Of a stretch of DNA of 64,000 nt, positions 12,928 through 21,156 are shown in pieces. Within the stretch, counting starts at the first letter, position 1; each line of letters opens with the position of its first letter. The notes beneath the pieces were generated by a model. It was given only the letters and a program-made list of their open reading frames with translations, searched no databases and was not told the origin of the DNA. Source of the stretch: Melioribacteraceae bacterium (GTDB taxonomy: Bacteria; Bacteroidota; Ignavibacteria; Ignavibacteriales; Melioribacteraceae); assembly GCA_016927595.1 (NCBI GenBank), contig JAFGMI010000026.1, forward strand, positions 108,512 to 172,511. The letters run 5' to 3'. The translations under genes and the position numbers were made by a program.

Positions 12928-13635
12928 ATGAAAAATCAAATACTTGAAATTCTTTCCCGTGATCCGATGCGTAATATTAATATCATAAACTTTATTGAAG
13001 GATATTCGTTAAGAGAAGGATTAATTTCCGGTAATTCTGTTTTAATAAGAGCTAAAAGCGACAGGAACTGGGTAATGTTCAGCAGTAATCTGAAATCCGA
13101 GTTTAATCTTCTCCGAAGCAAATTGTTTGCCGAAGATAAGTGTTTTGCATTTCTTGAGGACTGGATGGTTCCTATAATCTGCGAGAATCAGAAAGTAAAA
13201 TGGCAGCTCACTACTATGCAGTATTATTTACCTAAAGATCATACGGTACCGGAAAAAGATCATGAAACAGCTTCGCTGTCTGTTAACGATGCAGGTTTTG
13301 TGGTTGAAAATTCAGATTACGCAGAATATTTGTCTGTCGGTTACGTGGCGGACAGAATAAAACGTGCGCCGAGTTCCGGGATTTACATTAATAAAAAACT
13401 TGCCGCCTGGATTCTTACACATGATGATCTTGCGATTGGTTCACTGCATGTGCTGCCTGATTACCGCAGGCAGGGATTCGGTGCATCGCTTACGATAGAT
13501 ATGATAAATAAAATGAGAATGCTTGGGAAGCTCCCTTTTACCTACATAGAACCGGTTAATATGAAATCAAACAATCTTGTAGTAAAGTTAGGTTTTGTAA
13601 AGCATAAATTAATAACATGGCTTGAATTGGAATGA
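12928..13635 (+). CDS. GNAT-family N-acetyltransferase
   Basis: A 235-residue protein whose C-terminal third holds the acetyl-CoA-binding GNAT core: LAIGSLHVLPDYRRQGFGASL (motif A, with the R/Q-x-x-G-x-G/A loop as RRQGFG) followed by NMKSNNLVVKLGF. The N-terminal half is a less conserved domain, a layout like the glycine N-acyltransferase/FR47-type GNATs. The substrate is unknown. The GAGG about 13 bases before the ATG is a distant, weak Shine-Dalgarno. The gene is monocistronic, between divergent rlmN and convergent trxB, and ends before a strong hairpin. Confidence 0.8.
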   Translation: MKNQILEILSRDPMRNINIINFIEGYSLREGLISGNSVLIRAKSDRNWVMFSSNLKSEFNLLRSKLFAEDKCFAFLEDWMVPIICENQKVKWQLTTMQYYLPKDHTVPEKDHETASLSVNDAGFVVENSDYAEYLSVGYVADRIKRAPSSGIYINKKLAAWILTHDDLAIGSLHVLPDYRRQGFGASLTIDMINKMRMLGKLPFTYIEPVNMKSNNLVVKLGFVKHKLITWLELE

Positions 13636-13669
13636 TTAGCGTTGATTCAGGCACCGATCGGGAGTATAT

Positions 13670-13711
13670 AATTCCGCCAGACCCGAGTTTATCAAGTCTG
13701 GAGCCGGAATT
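13670..13711. terminator. Bidirectional hairpin between convergent genes
   Basis: AATTCCG (13670-13676) pairs with CGGAATT (13705-13711), and CCAGAC (13677-13682) pairs with GTCTGG (13696-13701), enclosing a 13-base loop with a small bulge. It lies between the convergent GNAT and TrxB genes. There is no long T tract on either strand, so it may be a weak or factor-assisted terminator. Confidence 0.6.
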
Positions 13712-13722
13712 AAATACGAAAT

Positions 13723-14670
13723 TTAAACTGCCTGCAGCTGTGTCTTAAAATAATGTATATATTCAGCAGCGTTAAGCGCCGCTATTGTGCCGTCGGAAAC
13801 TGCAGTTGTTATTTGTCTGAATCTTTTCTGAATTGAATCACCGGCGGCGAACACACCTTCAATGTTGGTTCTCATATTCGCATCGGTTATTATTTCACCG
13901 GCTGAATTAAGGTCGATTAAATCTCTCAGTTTAGCCGTGTTGGGTACATAGCCGATTAAAATAAAAACACCGTCTACATCTTTCTCTGTAATTTCTTTTG
14001 TTGACTGGTTCTCGATTCTGACTTTCCGAAGCTTCTCATCACCGACAAATTCTGCTATTCTGGATTCCATTATAAAACTTATTTTCGGGTTTTCTTCAGC
14101 TTCTTTTACAGCATGTTCAAAAGCCTGGAAATGATCGAACTGATGGACGATGGTAACTTCACTGGCATATTTCGTTAACGATACAGCTTCTTCAAGTGCC
14201 GAGTTTCCGCCGCCGACTACTATTACTTTTTTATCTCTGAAAAAATCACCATCGCACGTTGCACAGTAAGATACTCCAAGCCCCTTGAACTCCTCCTCGC
14301 CGGGTACATTAAGAGTTCTCGATTTACCGCCCGTAGCAATAATAACTGCATTGGCAGAGTAGATTTCCTTATCATTTACCTCAACGGTTTTTATTTCACC
14401 GTCCAGCTTCATTCCGGTGACTCTAATATTGCTCCTGATTTCGGTACCGAAACTGACTGCCTGCTTTTTCATAGTGCCTGCAAGTTTGTAACCGCTTATG
14501 TTCTCAACGCCGGGATAATTTGCGATTTCGTGAGTAAGAACCATTTGTCCGCCAGCAGTACCTTCATTCAAGACTATTGTGTTTACTCTGGCACGCGAAA
14601 GATATATGGCGGCGGTTAAACCTGCAGCCCCGCCACCAATAATTATTACGTCGAAATTATAATTTCTCAT
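13723..14670 (-). CDS. Atypical thioredoxin reductase (lacks NADPH HRRxxxR motif)
   Basis: A 315-residue flavoprotein of the low-Mr thioredoxin reductase family: FAD motif IIIGGGAAGLTAA, redox pair CATC in SYCATCDGDFF (about 134-140), the pyridine-nucleotide loop GGGNSALEEA, and the C-terminal FAAGDSI FAD motif. Where canonical TrxB has HRRxxxR to bind the NADPH 2'-phosphate, this protein reads HQFDHFQ (in VTIVHQFDHFQAF). NADPH is therefore unlikely to be its donor; NADH or another reductant is inferred. It lies 28 bases after an unusual thioredoxin gene on the same strand, its probable partner. A second, canonical TrxB is at 32783-33733. Confidence 0.88.
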   Translation of the reverse strand: MRNYNFDVIIIGGGAAGLTAAIYLSRARVNTIVLNEGTAGGQMVLTHEIANYPGVENISGYKLAGTMKKQAVSFGTEIRSNIRVTGMKLDGEIKTVEVNDKEIYSANAVIIATGGKSRTLNVPGEEEFKGLGVSYCATCDGDFFRDKKVIVVGGGNSALEEAVSLTKYASEVTIVHQFDHFQAFEHAVKEAEENPKISFIMESRIAEFVGDEKLRKVRIENQSTKEITEKDVDGVFILIGYVPNTAKLRDLIDLNSAGEIITDANMRTNIEGVFAAGDSIQKRFRQITTAVSDGTIAALNAAEYIHYFKTQLQAV

Positions 14671-14698
14671 TTCTGTTGCTCAAAAATGTTAACAAATA

Positions 14699-15052
14699 TT
14701 AGGCTTCAACCTTAGTGAATTCAGCATCCAGTATTTCAATTATCTGATCCATTGACTGTATACTGCTGGTCGCTTTTACAACTTTACCGTCTTTAAAATA
14801 CACGGTGAACGGAAGCCCCTGAAAGGCTCTGCATTCAGGCAAATTTCTGATTAAATGTGCATGCGGACTGTCAAAAGCCATATCTGCAAATTTTACATTG
14901 GTATATTCATTTTCCAGCTCTTCCATGATACCATAAACAGGCACACACATTGGTCCCATACGTCCGCAGCAGATCATTACATTTTCATTTTCGTTAAGAA
15001 TTTTTGAAAATTCTTCTTCTGAGTTTACATGAGTTAAGTTTGTATCCAGCAT
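14699..15052 (-). CDS. Thioredoxin-fold protein with C-x6-C active site
   Basis: A 117-residue protein with thioredoxin topology: a beta strand, an active-site segment VMICCGRMGPMCVPVYGIM at about residues 26-44, and the cis-proline loop QGLPFTVYFKDGKVV at about 79-93. The usual WCGPC is replaced by CCGRMGPMC, so two cysteines sit six residues apart with a third adjacent. A further cysteine is in PECRAF before the cis-proline. AGGAG precedes the ATG at good spacing. It is the first gene of a pair with the atypical thioredoxin reductase, suggesting a dedicated redox relay; its targets are unknown. Confidence 0.82.
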   Translation of the reverse strand: MLDTNLTHVNSEEEFSKILNENENVMICCGRMGPMCVPVYGIMEELENEYTNVKFADMAFDSPHAHLIRNLPECRAFQGLPFTVYFKDGKVVKATSSIQSMDQIIEILDAEFTKVEA

Positions 15053-15244
15053 ATTATTGCTCCTTTTATTATGAATTTTAAAAACATTGTTTTATAAGAT
15101 GTAGAACATCCGAAAATGATTCAGGAAGAAATAAGAGAATTCGATGACCGATAAATCATATGATTTTGCTCCTTAATTCTACCGGATATTGGGATTGATT
15201 TAAAAACAGCCGTTTGATAATTTTCAGATGATTATTTTGGCTTC

Positions 15245-15260
15245 ATCACTAAATAGTGAT
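15245..15260. repeat. Short palindrome in trx / lipoprotein divergent gap
   Basis: ATCACTA-AA-TAGTGAT is a perfect 7-base inverted repeat with a 2-base centre. It lies in the 294-base gap between the thioredoxin gene (leftward) and the lipoprotein gene at 15347 (rightward). The size suits a repressor operator, but nothing identifies a regulator, and an isolated repeat of this length can arise by chance. Confidence 0.3.
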
Positions 15261-15346
15261 TCCCCTGCGATTATTAACGGGCATTCAATATAAATTTCAA
15301 ATCCGGATCGTTTTTTTTTATAGCAACCAGCATTCACGGGGGAACA

Positions 15347-15796
15347 ATGACCAGATATCACAATCACATATTTATGACTGTTGCAGTATTGATGATATTT
15401 GCTTTAAGCTGCAGCGAAGTTTTGGAACCGGTATACAGTACTCAGGTGAAAATTGCTCAAATCGGTGGCTGCGTCTCTGCTGCAAATACCAGAAATTCTT
15501 CAATGGGAGATTCATCTTTTTTCTACGAGTTCAAGGATATGCTAAAAGTAGAATTCTGGCTTAGCGGTAATTGCTGTCCCGATTCGGATAGATTTGCATC
15601 GGATTACCGGATATCAAACGATACGATATTTGTAACTATGGCTGATACTGCAGCAAATTTATGCAGGTGTATTTGCAATTACAATATTGTGGCAGAGTTT
15701 AGTAATCTTGCATTCGACAGATACTTATTCCAGGTGCGAAGAGAAGATTGGATCAGTAGGTACATCTTTTATTCTGAATATGTTTTCAGGAAATAA
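15347..15796 (+). CDS. Cysteine-rich putative lipoprotein, function unknown
   Basis: A 149-residue protein starting at an ATG preceded by a strong GGGGGA. The leader MTVAVLMIFALSC ends in an ALSC lipobox (Cys22), so it is probably a lipoprotein. The mature part contains GGC, NCC and CRCIC clusters, seven or so cysteines in about 125 residues, which suggests disulfides or metal binding. I do not recognise the family. It stands alone between the thioredoxin gene and the radical SAM gene. Confidence 0.6.
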   Translation: MTRYHNHIFMTVAVLMIFALSCSEVLEPVYSTQVKIAQIGGCVSAANTRNSSMGDSSFFYEFKDMLKVEFWLSGNCCPDSDRFASDYRISNDTIFVTMADTAANLCRCICNYNIVAEFSNLAFDRYLFQVRREDWISRYIFYSEYVFRK

Positions 15797-15919
15797 AGGA
15801 TCGGTCTGAAAGGTAAAATCCGGATTCGTTTTTATCGTGTTGATATCTCCTGCATGAAGAAATTTAACATACAGGCATTCTAATGTTAATTAAATTTGCA
15901 ATCATAGTACATAACATCG

Positions 15920-15981
15920 ATTAATCAATACACCCCCTAAAAATTTGCATCTGTATATAATATGTTGTACTATTAATCAAT
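15920..15981 (+). repeat. Two direct ATTAATCAAT repeats upstream of the KamA-family gene
   Basis: ATTAATCAAT occurs at 15920-15929 and again at 15972-15981, 52 bases apart (about five helical turns), the second ending 24 bases before the TTG start at 16006. A C-rich CACCCCCT stretch and a TATAAT-like segment lie between them. They could be paired operator half-sites around a promoter, but the AT-rich background makes chance plausible. Confidence 0.3.
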
Positions 15982-16005
15982 TTACGAGCAAATCGGGAGG
16001 ATGCA

Positions 16006-17958
16006 TTGGAAGCCAAAACAACATCCCGCAAAACAAAATCGGTACCGGGAAACGGAAAAACCACTGCTCAAAACTTCAAATTCATCGGCACGAGAATTCT
16101 TGATGATGTGTTTACGGATGAAGTTAGTTTGTTCAAACCCCAGTTTGAAATTAATTATGAAGTTTACCTGCAGAGGCTATGGAATTCGAATCCTGATATT
16201 TATGAATTACTCAAAAAGAATAGAAATATTGAAAAAGCGCGTGACGCTCTATACAACTACCTCGAAAAAGCAGAAAGAAAAGTATTTGAGGTTGATAATG
16301 ATTTACACATACTCGAAAAATCCACAGTTAGGGAGTCTATAAGAGTTTTCAGAAGTGTTATCGGACCTATAAATGAATTCAGAACTCAATTCTCGGCGGT
16401 CGAGGCTTTATGGAAGCTTGCACGTGGTAAATCCAAGAGTCTGAAACATAAAATTTCAGTGGGATTTATTCTTGAGTTCATCAATCTTTTCAGAGGCGTT
16501 ACGGGTAAATCGAACATCTATCTTGAAGATATGCAGATTAAAAAAGGCATTCCCGAATTCCTTAAAAAGGAAGGACGGGAAGCTGCGCAGACAAGAATGC
16601 AGATACTGGATGAATTCGGTTCGAATATGCAGAAATATTTTAAAAAATATCCTTCAGGTCTTGACGAGGAAGTAATAAGCTGGAGAAAAGATAATAAACA
16701 AAAAATTCTGAGGCATCTTGAAGGAGGCGAAGAAGACTGGAACAACTACAAATGGCATCTCAGAAATGTGATAAAAACTCTTAAACCGCTCTCCGAACTA
16801 ATTGAACTTACAAGCGATCAGAAAGATGCGGTTGATATAGCTGTGAAAAATAAAATTGCCTTTGGTATAACACCATATTATCTGAGTCTTATGGATACAA
16901 AATTATCGATTGGTTATGATCATGCAATCCGTGCCCAGGTAATACCACCGAAGGAATATGTTGATAAAATGGTTGAACATAATACAGACAGGGATGTGTC
17001 TTTCGATTTTATGGGTGAACATGATACTTCGCCGATCGATCTCGTGACACGAAGATACCCGATGATCTCTATAGTAAAACCTTTTAATACCTGTGCTCAG
17101 ATATGCGTTTACTGTCAGCGTAACTGGGAAATCGAACGGGTACTTGATCCGAACGCAATGGCTACACTTGAAAAAGTAGATGAGGCTCTTGCCTGGTTTG
17201 ATGATCATAAATCGATCGGCGACATACTTATTACAGGTGGTGATCCGCTCGTGATGAACGATCATCAGATAGAAAGAATGCTGGAAGTACTAGCTGCGAA
17301 AAAACAGATATACAGAATACGGCTTGGAACCCGGACGCCTGTAGTGATGCCGATGAGAATTACAGATCAATTCGTCGACATGATATCACGGTTTCATAAT
17401 CCGCCCTCACTCGAAATATGCATCGTAACTCATTTTGAACACTCCTATGAAATTACACCCGAAGCGATGAATGCAGTTCAGAAATTGAAAAAAGCAGGCA
17501 TGAATGTCTATAACCAGCAGGTGTACACTATTGAAAATTCCAGGCGCTTTGAAACTGTGAAACTGCGCAAAGACCTTAAAGCCATAGGAATAGACCCTTA
17601 CTATACTTTTAATATGAAAGGGAAGGAAGAAACACGCAGATATATGGTGCCTATAGCCAGAATCCTTCAGGAAAGAAAGGAGGAAGCCCGTCTTCTTCCC
17701 GGATTGGACAGAACCGACGAACCCGTTTTTAATGTCCCGAAACTGGGAAAGAATCATTTACGGGCGGGTCAGGACCATCGGCTCGTTATGATTCTGCCTG
17801 ATGGTTCTCGTGTTTACGAGTTCCATCCCTGGGAGAAAAATATAACACCGATACCGCCGTACAACTATATTGATGTACCGATTTACGATTATCTCGAAGA
17901 ACTTGCATCACGGGGAGAGAATATTCGCGACTACAGGACTATATGGTTCTATTACTGA
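16006..17958 (+). CDS. KamA-family (lysine 2,3-aminomutase-like) radical SAM protein, long form
   Basis: A 650-residue protein with a TTG start five bases after GGGAGG; an ATG at 16001 directly abutting that site is in another frame. The radical SAM cluster motif is CAQICVYC (C-x3-C-x2-C) at about residue 363, followed by WEIERVLDP and GDILITGGDPLVMND as in lysine 2,3-aminomutase. About 230 residues more than in KamA precede the core, with no recognised domain. Where KamA has the PLP-lysine motif PGGGGK this protein has VPKLGKN, so PLP binding is possible but the substrate is open. No lysine-fermentation genes are nearby. Confidence 0.8.
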   Translation: MEAKTTSRKTKSVPGNGKTTAQNFKFIGTRILDDVFTDEVSLFKPQFEINYEVYLQRLWNSNPDIYELLKKNRNIEKARDALYNYLEKAERKVFEVDNDLHILEKSTVRESIRVFRSVIGPINEFRTQFSAVEALWKLARGKSKSLKHKISVGFILEFINLFRGVTGKSNIYLEDMQIKKGIPEFLKKEGREAAQTRMQILDEFGSNMQKYFKKYPSGLDEEVISWRKDNKQKILRHLEGGEEDWNNYKWHLRNVIKTLKPLSELIELTSDQKDAVDIAVKNKIAFGITPYYLSLMDTKLSIGYDHAIRAQVIPPKEYVDKMVEHNTDRDVSFDFMGEHDTSPIDLVTRRYPMISIVKPFNTCAQICVYCQRNWEIERVLDPNAMATLEKVDEALAWFDDHKSIGDILITGGDPLVMNDHQIERMLEVLAAKKQIYRIRLGTRTPVVMPMRITDQFVDMISRFHNPPSLEICIVTHFEHSYEITPEAMNAVQKLKKAGMNVYNQQVYTIENSRRFETVKLRKDLKAIGIDPYYTFNMKGKEETRRYMVPIARILQERKEEARLLPGLDRTDEPVFNVPKLGKNHLRAGQDHRLVMILPDGSRVYEFHPWEKNITPIPPYNYIDVPIYDYLEELASRGENIRDYRTIWFYY

Positions 17959-18034
17959 TATTCTGAATTATTCAGCAATTAATATTAGTAAATATTGTAA
18001 ATCTATCTTACCTTATGCCCTCGTAAAAATCATT

Positions 18035-18193
18035 ATGTTTCGCATAATGGTTTATGCTGATGAATTGTTTCAACGGTTTGATAACTTCGATAAACTTTAT
18101 GTAAAATGGGTCAAACCGCCGGCTGGTATGTTGAGAATAATTGCAAGTCTTTTTATCCGGACAAAAGATAAAAAATTGCAGGGATTAATTTAG
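18035..18193 (+). CDS. Possible 52-residue small protein
   Basis: In the 250-base gap before ettA an ATG-initiated frame encodes 52 residues with an amphipathic, basic composition (LYVKWVKPPAGML, FIRTKDKKLQ). It lacks a Shine-Dalgarno sequence, and an open frame continues upstream into the KamA-family gene in another frame, so it may be fortuitous. Confidence 0.2.
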   Translation: MFRIMVYADELFQRFDNFDKLYVKWVKPPAGMLRIIASLFIRTKDKKLQGLI

Positions 18194-18208
18194 CAGATAG
18201 GAGAATTA

Positions 18209-19891
18209 ATGAGCTCAGAAGCTAATAAAATAATTTACTCTATGATCGGTGTGAGCAAGTTTTATGATAAAAAACCGGTCTTAAAAGATATTTATCTGTC
18301 TTACTTTTACGGAGCCAAGATCGGGGTGCTGGGTCTTAACGGCGCAGGCAAGAGTTCACTTTTAAAGATACTTGCCGGTGTCGATAAGGATTTTAATGGT
18401 GAAACTGCAATATCACCCGGGTTTACGGTCGGATTGCTAGAACAGGAACCTAAGCTGGACAATGATAAAACCGTTCGCGAAGTGATTGAAGAGGGTGTTC
18501 AGGAAATTATTGACGTGCTACGAGAGTACGACGAAATTAACGCTAAATTTGCTGAAGAAATGACTGACGATCAAATGAATGATCTGCTCGAACGTCAGGG
18601 TAAGGTTCAGGATAAACTCGATTCACTCGGTGCATGGGATCTTGATTCCAAACTTGAAATGGCTATGGATGTGCTTGGTTGTCCTCCTCCTGAAACGCCG
18701 GTTAAAGTTTTATCGGGTGGCGAACGCAGACGGGTTGCCTTGTGCAGACTGCTTCTGCAGAAACCTGATATACTTCTTCTTGATGAACCGACTAATCATC
18801 TTGATGCAGAAACCGTAGCCTGGCTCGAGGCTGAACTTAACCGTTACGAGGGTACCGTAATTGCGGTTACACACGACAGATATTTCCTCGACAACGTTGC
18901 CGGCTGGATTCTTGAGCTCGACCGAGGTCATGGAATACCCTGGAAAGGAAATTATTCGTCCTGGCTCGAGCAAAAACAGATCAGACTTCAGCAGGAAGAG
19001 AAAAAAGAATCACAGAAACAAAAAACGTTGCAGCGCGAACTTGAATGGATAAGAATGTCGCCGCGGGGCAGACATGCAAAATCGAAAGCAAGAATTACTA
19101 GTTACGAAAATATGCTGAAAGACGAAAATGAAAAAATTCAGAAAGACCTGGAACTCTTCATCCCTTCCGGTCCGAGGCTAGGGAATGTTGTAATCGATGC
19201 TGAAGGTGTATCAAAGGCGTTTGGTGAAAAATTGTTGTTCGAAAACATGAGTTTTGCATTGCCCCCCGGTGGAATTGTCGGTGTTATAGGTCCGAACGGA
19301 GCCGGCAAAACCACGTTGTTTAGAATGATTGTGGATCAGATTAATCCCGACAGCGGAACGTTTAAAATTGGCGAGACTGTTAAAATTGCCTACATTGATC
19401 AAAGCCGTGATCTACTTGATTCAGAAAAAAGTGTTTGGGAAATGATTTCATCTGGAAACGATGTTTTAACATTCGGAAGCAGAGAAATCAACTCCAGGGC
19501 TTATGTAGGGCAGTTTAACTTTTCCGGTAGTGAGCAGCAGAAAAAAGTCGGGGTTCTGTCGGGCGGTGAACGTAACAGGGTTCAACTGGCTATGGTTCTT
19601 AAAGAGGGAGCCAATGTTATTCTGCTGGATGAGCCTACTAACGATCTCGATGTTAATACCCTGAGAGCACTTGAGGAAGGATTATTGAATTTTGCCGGGT
19701 GTGTAGTTGTAATTAGTCACGACCGATGGTTTCTCGACAGGATATGCACACACATATTATCATTCGAAAGTGACAGTAAAGTAATCTGGTTCGAAGGAAA
19801 CTTTTCTGATTATCAGGAAAATAGACGGCAGAGGCTTGGCAAGGAGGCTGATATTCCTCACAGAATTAAATACAAGAAACTGACAAGGTAA
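18209..19891 (+). CDS. ettA: ABC-F protein EttA (energy-dependent translational throttle)
   Basis: A 560-residue ABC-F ATPase with two nucleotide-binding domains and no membrane segments. Domain 1 has GLNGAGKSS, LSGGERRRVAL and LLDEPTNHLD; domain 2 has GPNGAGKTT, LSGGERNRVQL and LLDEPTNDLD. The arm insertion in domain 1 and the charged linker are present. EttA binds the ribosomal E site and gates the first elongation steps by energy state; length and near-identical motifs support EttA over Uup or ABCF antibiotic-resistance members. TAGGAG precedes the ATG. Confidence 0.93.
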   Translation: MSSEANKIIYSMIGVSKFYDKKPVLKDIYLSYFYGAKIGVLGLNGAGKSSLLKILAGVDKDFNGETAISPGFTVGLLEQEPKLDNDKTVREVIEEGVQEIIDVLREYDEINAKFAEEMTDDQMNDLLERQGKVQDKLDSLGAWDLDSKLEMAMDVLGCPPPETPVKVLSGGERRRVALCRLLLQKPDILLLDEPTNHLDAETVAWLEAELNRYEGTVIAVTHDRYFLDNVAGWILELDRGHGIPWKGNYSSWLEQKQIRLQQEEKKESQKQKTLQRELEWIRMSPRGRHAKSKARITSYENMLKDENEKIQKDLELFIPSGPRLGNVVIDAEGVSKAFGEKLLFENMSFALPPGGIVGVIGPNGAGKTTLFRMIVDQINPDSGTFKIGETVKIAYIDQSRDLLDSEKSVWEMISSGNDVLTFGSREINSRAYVGQFNFSGSEQQKKVGVLSGGERNRVQLAMVLKEGANVILLDEPTNDLDVNTLRALEEGLLNFAGCVVVISHDRWFLDRICTHILSFESDSKVIWFEGNFSDYQENRRQRLGKEADIPHRIKYKKLTR

Positions 19892-19927
19892 AAAACTTAT
19901 TTATAAATTAATTGTAGTGTCCGAACA

Positions 19928-20479
19928 ATGTTAAATCCATTTTTAATAGGAGATAAAATTTATCTGCGCTCTCCGGAACCCGGCGATGAATCGGTTTATG
20001 CGGTATCTGAAAATCATCCGGATCCCAGATCTTATCTTTATTGTGCGCTTCCTTCATCAATAACAACTCATGAGGAAAGAATCAAATTAAAATTAAACGA
20101 CCATTCAAATATAGTTTTTACAATATGTACAAAAGATGATGAAATAATCGGAACAACATCATTTGTGCGTATTGATTGGATCGGCAGAATGACTACTTAT
20201 TACATTGCCTTAGCTGAAAAGAAAAACTGGTCTCAAGGATACGGCAGAGAAGCAACACAAATGATGGTAGATTATGCTTTTAATACACTTAACCTGAACA
20301 GAATTCAATTGCATGTGAGTTCTGAGAACCTGCGGGCGATTAATGCTTACGAAGCTGCTGGATTTACTAAGGAAGGTACGCTAAGAGAGGCAATGTATTT
20401 CGATAATCGTTATGTTGATTTTTATCTGATGTCGATATTAAAAAAGGAATGGGAAAATTTAAAACAAAGGGAAAAATGA
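19928..20479 (+). CDS. RimJ/RimL-type GNAT acetyltransferase
   Basis: A 183-residue GNAT protein starting IGDKIYLRSPEPGD, the typical opening of RimJ/RimL-like enzymes that acetylate protein N-termini or small amines. The acetyl-CoA loop is NWSQGYGREATQMM, followed by LNLNRIQLHVSSENLRAINAYEAAGF. The actual substrate cannot be inferred. It is 36 bases after ettA, in the same direction. Confidence 0.85.
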   Translation: MLNPFLIGDKIYLRSPEPGDESVYAVSENHPDPRSYLYCALPSSITTHEERIKLKLNDHSNIVFTICTKDDEIIGTTSFVRIDWIGRMTTYYIALAEKKNWSQGYGREATQMMVDYAFNTLNLNRIQLHVSSENLRAINAYEAAGFTKEGTLREAMYFDNRYVDFYLMSILKKEWENLKQREK

Positions 20480-20486
20480 AATTGAC

Positions 20487-20505
20487 GTGAAAAGATTTTT
20501 TTCAC
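20487..20505 (+). terminator. Weak hairpin after the acetyltransferase gene
   Basis: GTGAAAA (20487-20493) can pair with TTTTCAC (20499-20505) around a short AT loop just after the stop at 20479. The stem is AT-rich and no clear T tract follows, so termination here is only possible. Confidence 0.3.
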
Positions 20506-20678
20506 TTTGTCTGAGTAGGTGCAGCAGTGATCGGTTACTTCTTTTTATCCTGTTACAGATCCGAAGAAAAATTCCAGAGATTCAACTGATAAATATATAA
20601 TCGGTTTTTAGCAAGTATCAGTTGAAAAAAATATATGTAAAAATAGGCAGCTAAATAATTAATAGTTTTTGATTGAAT

Positions 20679-21050
20679 ATGTCATATCCTAAAAACGTAC
20701 TTGGCGGAAACCTTGAGCCTTGCAGCAAGAAACCTTTAACCGGATTTTTCAGAAACGGATACTGCGATACATGCGAAGAAGATTTCGGTATGCATACCGT
20801 TTGCTGCCGGGTAACAGAAGAATTCCTGAATTATAGTAAAAGCATCGGCAACGATCTCAGCACTCCTTTCCCGGAATACAGTTTCCCGGGATTAAAACCC
20901 GGAGATCAATGGTGTGTATGCGCTGCAAGATGGAAACAGGCATATGATGCCGGTTACGCTTGTCCGGTTGTCCTTGAATCAACCCATGAAAATACCCTCG
21001 GACTAATTCCTCTCGAAATACTTAAAAAGTACGAATTTCGGGCTGAATAA
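20679..21050 (+). CDS. DUF2237-family protein
   Basis: A 123-residue cytosolic protein matching DUF2237: NVLGGNLEPCSKKPLTGFFR, HTVCCRVTEEFLNYSK, GNDLSTPFPEYSFPGLKPGD and WCVCAARWKQA are near-consensus. The conserved cysteines suggest metal or redox involvement but the family has no established function. The ATG at 20679 is preferred over a TTG two codons upstream. It is flanked by a 200-base gap upstream with no recognisable feature beyond a weak hairpin. Confidence 0.85.
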   Translation: MSYPKNVLGGNLEPCSKKPLTGFFRNGYCDTCEEDFGMHTVCCRVTEEFLNYSKSIGNDLSTPFPEYSFPGLKPGDQWCVCAARWKQAYDAGYACPVVLESTHENTLGLIPLEILKKYEFRAE

Positions 21051-21156
21051 TAAAACTCATTGTCTTAATAGAGTTGAATTTTCAAATTACATTCTGTAGT
21101 TTGAAATCATTGTAATAACCCCTGATTATCTTTAAATAAGAAGATGAGAAAAGTTT

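Noticed and set aside
16001..16342. 113-codon ATG frame overlapping the start of the KamA-family gene
   Set aside because: It is out of frame with a strongly conserved radical SAM protein, its ATG abuts the GGGAGG with no spacing, and its translation looks random.
17870..18193. Frame of 107 codons across the end of the KamA-family gene
   Set aside because: Its first part is a shadow of the KamA coding sequence; only the last 52 codons, from 18035, are kept as a low-confidence possibility.
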